Source: CAYGZQ01 sp964354375 [NCBI: uncultured Planctomycetota bacterium]
Lineage (GTDB): Bacteria; JAJVIF01; JAPKYR01
DNA: 18,709 nucleotides
Assembly (NCBI GenBank): GCA_964354375.1
Contig: CAYGZQ010000073.1
Location: 1-18,709 of the forward strand
Direction of reading: 5' to 3'
Part shown: piece by piece, positions 14,158 through 18,709 of the stretch
Numbering within the stretch: the first letter of the stretch is position 1
Layout: the number at the start of each line of letters is the position of its first letter
The notes under the pieces: generated by a model
Seen by the model: only the letters and a program-made list of their open reading frames with translations
What the model was told of the DNA's origin: nothing
The model's database searches: none
Program-made: the position numbers and the translations under genes

Positions 14158-14194
14158 GGAAAACCATTTGCCGGATGCGCACTCCGCCCTGCGT

Positions 14195-14223
14195 CTGACA
14201 CTCTGCGGGTTTTTTGGTACAAT
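14195..14223 (+). promoter_or_regulatory. Sigma70-type promoter of hisC
   Basis: CTGACA (14195-14200, 5 of 6) and TACAAT (14218-14223, 5 of 6) are 17 bp apart. The predicted start near 14230 gives a leader of about 29 bases containing GGAGG at 14246-14250, 8 bases before the ATG. No attenuator or leader peptide is visible in so short a leader. Confidence 0.75.
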
Positions 14224-14258
14224 AAAATTTCCCTGAAAACCTTCCGGAGGTCCGTGTC

Positions 14259-15380
14259 ATGGCCGACATCGCTGGCTTTATACGCCCCCATCTCTTCAAG
14301 GTGCAGCCTTACATCCCTGGAAAGCCGATCGACGAAGTCAGGAGGGAGCTGGGTCTCGAAGGCGAGATAGTCAAGCTGGCATCCAACGAAAATACGCTCG
14401 GTCCGTCTCCGATGGCTCTGGAAGCGATAGAGAAGGAGCTTCGAAACCTGTGGCTGTATCCGGAAGATTCGGTTTTCTACCTCAAGCACGCGCTCGCCGA
14501 GCTTCACGATGTGCCGGTCGAGTCGGTCGTTGTCGGCAACGGCGCCGTGGAAGTAATTTATCTTCTCGCGCAGGCGACGCTCAATCCGGGCGACGAATCG
14601 ATCATGGGACACCCGTGCTTCATGATCTACCCGATAATGTCCCAGATGACCGATTCGACCAGGATCGGAGTGGGGCATCCGGACTACAGAAACGATCTCC
14701 GCAAGTTCGCCGAGCACCTCAGCGACCGCACGAAAATCGTCTGGATCGACAATCCCAACAACCCGACCGGCTCATATGAGGGGAAGAAAGAGGTCGAGCG
14801 ATTCCTGGCGCAGGTTGACGGTCGGGCGCTGGTGGTCCTGGACGAGGCCTATCAGCAGTTCGTGGACGATCCCGACATCTGCAACGGCATCGACCTCTAC
14901 AAGCGCGGCCACGAGAATCTCGTGACTCTCAGAACCTTCTCGAAAATCATCGGGCTCGCGGGCATCCGATGCGGCTACGGCGTCATGCATCCGGTCCTGG
15001 CGAAAATTCTCGACACCCTCAGGATCAAGTTCTCGGTCAACTCCCTCGCGCAGGCGGCTGTGCTCGCTGCGCTCAAGGACAAAGGGCACATGGAGAGGAG
15101 CCGCAGGATTGTTCTGGAGGGCCGGAAATACATGTACGAGCAGTTCGACAAGCTCGGCCTTAAATACAACGTCACGCAGGGGAATTTCATCTGGGTGGAC
15201 TTCGGGCACGACGCGAGGGAGATCAATGATTTCCTGCTTCGAGAGGGAGTGATAGTGCGTCCGGGCTGGACATTCGGAGCGCCGACATGCGCGCGCGTGA
15301 GTATCGGCAACCCTCACGAGAACGAGTTCTTCATCGATCGACTCAAGAAAGCCCTCACCGCAGGCGTCGGCGCGAAATAG
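14259..15380 (+). CDS. hisC: Histidinol-phosphate aminotransferase
   Basis: A 373-residue PLP-dependent aminotransferase of fold type I. HisC converts imidazole acetol phosphate and glutamate to L-histidinol phosphate and 2-oxoglutarate in histidine biosynthesis. The family motifs are all present: ASNENTLGPSP at 41-51, NGAVE at 94-98, NPNNPTG at 165-171, DEAY at 195-198, the PLP lysine K229 in TFSKIIGLAGIRCGYG with R237, and R346 in RVSIG for the substrate carboxylate or phosphate. Length is normal. ATG 14259 has a strong GGAGG. No other his genes are nearby, so the pathway is scattered or this copy has a related substrate: HisC-like enzymes also act on aromatic amino acids (prephenate, phenylalanine or tyrosine). 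HisC is the better guess, but the sequence alone does not exclude those. Confidence 0.88.
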   Translation: MADIAGFIRPHLFKVQPYIPGKPIDEVRRELGLEGEIVKLASNENTLGPSPMALEAIEKELRNLWLYPEDSVFYLKHALAELHDVPVESVVVGNGAVEVIYLLAQATLNPGDESIMGHPCFMIYPIMSQMTDSTRIGVGHPDYRNDLRKFAEHLSDRTKIVWIDNPNNPTGSYEGKKEVERFLAQVDGRALVVLDEAYQQFVDDPDICNGIDLYKRGHENLVTLRTFSKIIGLAGIRCGYGVMHPVLAKILDTLRIKFSVNSLAQAAVLAALKDKGHMERSRRIVLEGRKYMYEQFDKLGLKYNVTQGNFIWVDFGHDAREINDFLLREGVIVRPGWTFGAPTCARVSIGNPHENEFFIDRLKKALTAGVGAK

Positions 15381-15411
15381 TACTGAACTACAGCGCAAAT
15401 CGGAGTGAGAG

Positions 15412-15741
15412 ATGTCTCTGAAATGGTTCATACTCGTGACGGGGGCGATTCTCAGCCTTGGATTGCCCTTTGGATTCATACTGAAGCAGAGGTCGGTGAT
15501 GGTCGGGGAGCGATTTGTCGAGCGCGCAACACAGACCGAAGACGTCGCCGAAATGATGATAGGGAACATTCAGGATCCGATAACCGCCCAGTTGTTGGAC
15601 GAAGTGTATGCGCTGGGCGTGTACAGGAGGGCATCCTTCTGGCTGGGAGGCTTTGGAATCCTTCTTGTGATTGCCTGGCTGTTCATTCCCAACCCTGCGA
15701 AACCGACCAAGACATCACCCGCAACCGGAGAGTCGCCGTAA
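15412..15741 (+). CDS. Small two-helix membrane protein, unknown function
   Basis: A 109-residue protein with two hydrophobic segments, about residues 4-24 (WFILVTGAILSLGLPFGFIL) and 73-92 (ASFWLGGFGILLVIAWLFIP). A roughly 45-residue soluble loop lies between them, probably periplasmic, containing ERATQTEDVAEMMIGNIQDP. The tail is short and rich in Pro and Thr. ATG 15412 follows GGAGTGAG by about 3 bases. It starts 31 bases after hisC with no terminator between, so it is probably on the hisC transcript, but nothing ties it to histidine synthesis. I do not recognise the family. Confidence 0.75.
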   Translation: MSLKWFILVTGAILSLGLPFGFILKQRSVMVGERFVERATQTEDVAEMMIGNIQDPITAQLLDEVYALGVYRRASFWLGGFGILLVIAWLFIPNPAKPTKTSPATGESP

Positions 15742-15831
15742 GTTGTGAGGATCGTCTCTTTCTCTTCACCCCACAGTCTTGCGGACACGCGACCGGTTAG
15801 CGAATTCGCGATTTATTAAATCGTATATAGT

Positions 15832-15860
15832 TTAATGTACCGGCCCGAAAAGCATAGAAT
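15832..15860 (+). promoter_or_regulatory. Candidate promoter of the 15949 gene
   Basis: TAGAAT (15855-15860, 5 of 6) lies 17 bp after TTAATG (15832-15837, 3 of 6) in an AT-rich island. Two palindromes, GCGAATTCGC (15800-15809) and GATTTATTAAATC (15810-15822), lie just upstream and could be operator-like. No regulator is known to bind them. Confidence 0.35.
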
Positions 15861-15948
15861 TATATCGCGCCCCCGTCAGTTTTAGTTCCCATCGGTCGTT
15901 TACGGTGTGTGATCCCGTCGATACAGGCTGCATAAGAGGTGCCATCAT

Positions 15949-16254
15949 ATGAACTACTGCGCGTTCGAGCTCCTTAGCTTGGTGTACGAGTGCGAGCGAA
16001 CCGACCGCCCGGAGATGATCCCGAGCCCTTGCGAGGTGCGCACGGATCCCGAATTCTCCGACGCCCTGGACTTCCTCCTGGACAACGATTTCGTCAAGGT
16101 GGCATGGACGGATTACGGTTCGCCTCGCGAAAACGGGGAAGGCAGGGAACGCGCGTTTTCAAGTGCTGCGGTAGAGGCCCTGAAAATCACCCTTGCGGGA
16201 ACCAGGGCGCTTGAGGAGGAAAAGCAGCTCAGACCCGCGTTGAGGGCGTTCTGA
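15949..16254 (+). CDS. Small soluble protein, winged-helix-like, unknown function
   Basis: A 101-residue soluble protein with no signal peptide. The pattern ALDFLLDNDFVKV (58-70 region is the helix and strand), a charged loop rich in Gly and Glu, then ALKITLAGTRALEEEKQ, is the layout of a small winged-helix domain (helix, beta-hairpin wing, LTxxG then helix). The match is only a resemblance; no DNA-binding residues can be named with certainty. ATG 15949 has AGAGGT at 15935-15940. The 5' region holds two palindromes that might serve as its own operator. It stands alone between hisC and the convergent nucleotidyltransferase gene. Confidence 0.65.
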   Translation: MNYCAFELLSLVYECERTDRPEMIPSPCEVRTDPEFSDALDFLLDNDFVKVAWTDYGSPRENGEGRERAFSSAAVEALKITLAGTRALEEEKQLRPALRAF

Positions 16255-16259
16255 GCGAT

Positions 16260-16281
16260 CCGCCCCGTCACGGATGGGCGG
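16260..16281. terminator. Hairpin between convergent genes, possible bidirectional terminator
   Basis: CCGCCC (16260-16265) pairs with GGGCGG (16276-16281) across a 10-base loop, in the 29-base gap between two convergent stops. It has no T-run on either strand, so termination would be weak or Rho-assisted. Confidence 0.4.
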
Positions 16282-16283
16282 GG

Positions 16284-17222
16284 TCAGAACGCCAGTTCGT
16301 ACTCGGGCGTGATGATCATCCGTTTGATGGGGCCGGGATGCTTGACCCGCGTGTTGGGGAACACGACGCATTCCTCGATCGGACCCTCACCGTCGATGAC
16401 CGCGTTGTCCCCGATCACCGACCATTTCACCAGCGGTTTTCCCCGGAAGAAAGCGTCCCGTCCGATCACCTTATCGACCCCTCGATGTTTCATCTCCCGG
16501 ATGCAGCAGTCGATCAGGTCGGCGGGGAAGGTGATGTTGATGTCGTCCTGGAGCGCATGGCTGACATAGACCGGGTGGCCGTCGTCGATGTATATCTGGA
16601 TCGATTCCGTGATCTCGTACTCGTCCCGCATCGCGGTCCGCGGCGTGCGCCGTATCGCGTCGAAAATGCTCACATCGAACAAATAGACTCCGCACCCTTT
16701 CAGATCGTTGAGGGGGTAACGCGGCTTTTCGATCACCCTCGTCACCCTCCGGTTTTCATCGAGCGCGATGGCGAAGTTGCGCTTGATGTTATCGGGCGTG
16801 TCCCTCTTGACCGCAAGCACGGCGTGGGCGTCATGCTCGTCCCACTGCAGGACCATGTCGTCAAGGTTGTCCGAGATGACGAAAATGTCGCCCAGGAAAA
16901 GGAGAAACGGGGTAGTGATGTACTGCTCCAGTTTCATGACCGCGTGCGCGATTCCGAGCTGCGACTCCTGGGTGAGGTAATGGACTTTCACGCCGTAATC
17001 GGACCCGTCGCCGAGCTGCCGGTTGAACATCTCTCCGAGCTGGCCCACGACCATGTAGACGTCGGTTATGCCGATCGAGCGCATGTATTCGAGCTGGTAG
17101 CCTACTATCGGCTTGTTGCATATGGGTAATAGCGGCTTGGGATAGGCTTCCGAAAGCGGCTGCAGTCTTGAGCCTTTGCCGGCTGCGAGGATAGCTCCGA
17201 CGAACTTGCGATCTGGTTGCAT
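16284..17222 (-). CDS. Sugar-phosphate nucleotidyltransferase (NDP-sugar pyrophosphorylase)
   Basis: A 312-residue cytoplasmic enzyme of the RmlA/GalU/GlmU-like family, which couples a sugar-1-phosphate to an NTP to give an NDP-sugar and pyrophosphate. The nucleotide-binding motif AAGKGSRLQPL is at residues 13-23, the conserved Lys is K29 (YPKPLLP), the metal Asp is D112 (LGD), EKP is at 165-167, and a second Asp pair is at D226-D227 (QDDINI). The catalytic domain covers about 1-245. The C-terminal 60 residues look like a short left-handed beta-helix start (VIGRDAFFRG, SVIGDNAVIDGEGPIEECVVFPNTRV). ATG 17222 is preceded by AGGTG. A promoter is predicted 118 bases upstream. The sugar and base (glucose/dTTP, mannose/GTP or other) cannot be told. 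It would feed envelope polysaccharide or glycolipid synthesis. Confidence 0.88.
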   Translation of the reverse strand: MQPDRKFVGAILAAGKGSRLQPLSEAYPKPLLPICNKPIVGYQLEYMRSIGITDVYMVVGQLGEMFNRQLGDGSDYGVKVHYLTQESQLGIAHAVMKLEQYITTPFLLFLGDIFVISDNLDDMVLQWDEHDAHAVLAVKRDTPDNIKRNFAIALDENRRVTRVIEKPRYPLNDLKGCGVYLFDVSIFDAIRRTPRTAMRDEYEITESIQIYIDDGHPVYVSHALQDDINITFPADLIDCCIREMKHRGVDKVIGRDAFFRGKPLVKWSVIGDNAVIDGEGPIEECVVFPNTRVKHPGPIKRMIITPEYELAF

Positions 17223-17278
17223 CGTTTCACCTTGGAGAAGGTGGCTTCACCAACCACCCGGAATATCCCTCAGATACC

Positions 17279-17312
17279 GTCCCCCCCCTTGGAGGGGGAC
17301 CACAGGGGGGCT
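17279..17312. repeat. C/G-rich repeat with CCCCCC-TTGGA-GGGGG hairpin
   Basis: A stretch of eight Cs, TTGGAGGGGG, ACCACA and GGGGGG lies in the leader of the nucleotidyltransferase transcript. It is a shorter relative of the C-rich elements elsewhere. On the mRNA strand it can form a strong hairpin. Confidence 0.7.
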
Positions 17313-17340
17313 GTCGTCCTCTCTTTCAATTCACCGCACA

Positions 17341-17369
17341 ATGATACGCGCGTGCGATTGACCGCGCAA
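17341..17369 (-). promoter_or_regulatory. Putative promoter of the nucleotidyltransferase gene
   Basis: On the minus strand TTGCGC (17369-17364, 4 of 6) and TATCAT (17346-17341, 5 of 6) are 17 bp apart, just downstream of the beta-helix stop. The predicted start near 17334 gives a leader of about 112 bases that contains the C-rich hairpin at 17279. Readthrough from the beta-helix gene is also possible. Confidence 0.45.
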
Positions 17370-17380
17370 ACGTGGATGTC

Positions 17381-18472
17381 TCAGCCGCTGTTGGCTTTCA
17401 TCTCGACCGGGCAGCCCGCGCTGATCGCCCAGTTGCTCCTCTTGTTCCCTGCAAACTTGCACGTATCGACCGTCCCCCCGCCTCCGCTGTCGATGTACAG
17501 CCCATAGATACCGTTGCACTTGACGCTGCAGCCGTGGATCGCAAGCCTCGCGCCGTCCTTGATTTCGACGCCATGTTCCTCATTCGACGAGATGTCGGTG
17601 TCTCCCATCTCCCCTTGTGCGCCGTCGGTCGCGATCACGCCGACCCGATTCTGCAGTATCGTGCATCCCTGAATGCGCGGCCTGGCCCTGCCCGTGACGA
17701 CAACTCCAGAGAATCGATTCCTGAAAATCTCGCAGCCGACTATTTTCGTCTCCTGACTCGTGCCGATCCTCATGCCTTCCCAGCATTCGTGCACCTTGCA
17801 TCGCAGAATGGCCGGTCTGCTCTCGGAAGCGACGTCGATACCCCTGTTGCTGCTGAAAATGTCGCAATCCTCGATCGTGCCCAACGCGCCGGACCTGAAC
17901 TGCACTCCAAGGACATTGTTCTTGCGGATTATGCAGTGCCTGATGGCGGGGTCGCAGCCCGACCCGATGTCCACTCCGATGTTCGTCCTTCGGATCTCGC
18001 AGTATTCTATCGTGCCACCGGCCTTGTCCCGGAATTCCACACCCACGGATTGACCGCTGTGAATCCTGCTGTGAGAGATCACCGGCGCCGTGTTGCGACC
18101 CGATATTTCCACGCAGCTGTGCCATGAGCCGGAGATATCGCAATCCTCGAGGTGGGGTTGTCCCTGCGAAATACGCAGGCTGTGGAACTTGTTCCACATC
18201 CAGCCCCTGGACTTTAGCGTGATCGAGCGCACGATCGCATGGTCGGCCTCTATCGACAGACAGTCGGCGTTCCGGGTCTCGATGACGACCAGTTGTCGGG
18301 GACCGTACCCGATCAGCTCGATATCCTTGTCGATGACCACACTCTCGCGGTAGGTGCCTGGCGTGACGCGGATGCGCGCGGGCGGAGTGACAGCTTTCAG
18401 GGCGTCGCCTATGGACTTGAAGTCCGACTGTCCGCTGGGGTCGACGACAACAGTGTTGTACGTGGGTGACAT
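17381..18472 (-). CDS. Right-handed parallel beta-helix repeat protein, no signal peptide
   Basis: A 363-residue protein of the pectate-lyase-like beta-helix fold. Residues 1-60 are the usual cap of this fold (VVVDPSGQSDFKSIGDALKAV, RIRVTPGTYRESVVIDKDIELIGYG). Residues about 100-345 hold roughly ten coils of 22-23 residues. They show a regular cysteine at C111, C158, C180, C203, C225, C247, C270, C315 and C338, each followed by xI, xV or xF, then GV or GI on the next strand. The pattern resembles FBXO11-type and NosD-type PbH1 repeats. There is no signal peptide, so it should be cytoplasmic. No lyase catalytic residues are visible, so a scaffold or binding role is more likely than an enzyme. 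ATG 18472 is preceded by AGGA. It is upstream of the nucleotidyltransferase gene on the same strand. Confidence 0.82.
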   Translation of the reverse strand: MSPTYNTVVVDPSGQSDFKSIGDALKAVTPPARIRVTPGTYRESVVIDKDIELIGYGPRQLVVIETRNADCLSIEADHAIVRSITLKSRGWMWNKFHSLRISQGQPHLEDCDISGSWHSCVEISGRNTAPVISHSRIHSGQSVGVEFRDKAGGTIEYCEIRRTNIGVDIGSGCDPAIRHCIIRKNNVLGVQFRSGALGTIEDCDIFSSNRGIDVASESRPAILRCKVHECWEGMRIGTSQETKIVGCEIFRNRFSGVVVTGRARPRIQGCTILQNRVGVIATDGAQGEMGDTDISSNEEHGVEIKDGARLAIHGCSVKCNGIYGLYIDSGGGGTVDTCKFAGNKRSNWAISAGCPVEMKANSG

Positions 18473-18582
18473 CGGTCGTCCTGCGTGACCATATTAGATA
18501 TCATCAAAAGGTGAATGCTTTTGAAGCGACGTCGCAGCATTTGAACGATCGGGGGAGAAATGTCCGCAAGGCATAAGAGAAT

Positions 18583-18602
18583 GGCAGGCTCGAAAGCCCG
18601 CC
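18583..18602. repeat. REP-like hairpin GGCAGGCT-CGAA-AGCCCGCC
   Basis: An 8-bp stem with one mismatch (7 of 8) and a CGAA loop lies upstream of the beta-helix gene. The 237 bases from 18473 to the window end hold this hairpin and the copy-4 palindrome, and no credible gene. Confidence 0.55.
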
Positions 18603-18653
18603 CCACACGAGACTTGTTCGTGAATCCCGTATGCGGATTGCACCAGTTGTTTC

Positions 18654-18709
18654 ACCTCACTCCCCTTTCCCTCATCTCTCCCTCCCCCCCTCTCCGCAAT
18701 TGCGGAGAG
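18654..18709. repeat. C/G-rich interspersed palindrome, copy 4, cut by window edge
   Basis: It starts ACCTCACTCCCC and includes a centre CTCCGCAATTGCGGAG before the window ends. The right arm is largely missing. The left arm is longer than in copies 1-3, with an inserted TTTCCCTCATCTCT-like segment. Confidence 0.8.

Noticed and set aside
16338-17129. Plus-strand frame opposite the nucleotidyltransferase
   Set aside because: The opposite strand carries all family motifs; this frame is a His/Asp/Val-rich shadow.
17372-18127. Plus-strand frame opposite the beta-helix gene
   Set aside because: Regular repeats in it mirror the beta-helix coils on the coding strand.

Overview
The window is a GC-rich stretch of bacterial chromosome from an organism I cannot place. 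Lipoprotein signal peptides, sigma70-like promoters with 17-bp spacers, Shine-Dalgarno sites and an MsbA-type exporter fit a diderm bacterium. The largest genes are lipoproteins of an unfamiliar family, and almost every intergenic gap carries a C/G-rich palindrome of the type I associate with uncultured or environmental lineages such as planctomycete-like genomes. That last point is from memory and is not proof of taxonomy.

Layout, left to right. A hemerythrin-like gene runs off the left edge (minus strand), divergent from a six-helix membrane protein (657-1547). Three plus-strand lipoproteins follow: Lp1 (1653-3380), Lp2 (3783-6146) and Lp3 (6872-8680). A small FMN-binding split-barrel gene (6279-6683) lies between Lp2 and Lp3. 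Lp2 and Lp3 share an almost colinear head of about 350 residues. Lp1 has a shorter, diverged form of the beginning of that head. Each carries a different tail: a deacetylase-like domain in Lp1, PKD/Ig plus a terminal beta-sandwich-like domain in Lp2, and two Ig-like modules in Lp3. A strong bidirectional-type terminator separates Lp3 from a minus-strand pair, an extended SDR epimerase followed by an ABC exporter.

Next come two minus-strand exported proteins (11911-13176 and 13277-13996) with pilin-like globular domains but no prepilin signal. They are divergent from hisC (14259-15380), which is followed by a small two-helix membrane protein. A small winged-helix-like gene (15949-16254) converges on a minus-strand pair: a nucleotidyltransferase for NDP-sugar synthesis and a cytoplasmic-looking parallel beta-helix protein.

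The genes are mostly short transcription units rather than one pathway. The common theme is the cell envelope: three surface lipoproteins, two exported pilin-like proteins, an ABC exporter, a sugar-nucleotide enzyme and several membrane proteins. The intergenic DNA is unusually structured. It holds an apparent 219-bp element with terminal inverted repeats, a nested three-layer inverted repeat and a dispersed family of C-rich palindromes. I saw no tRNA, rRNA, CRISPR array, transposase or phage gene.
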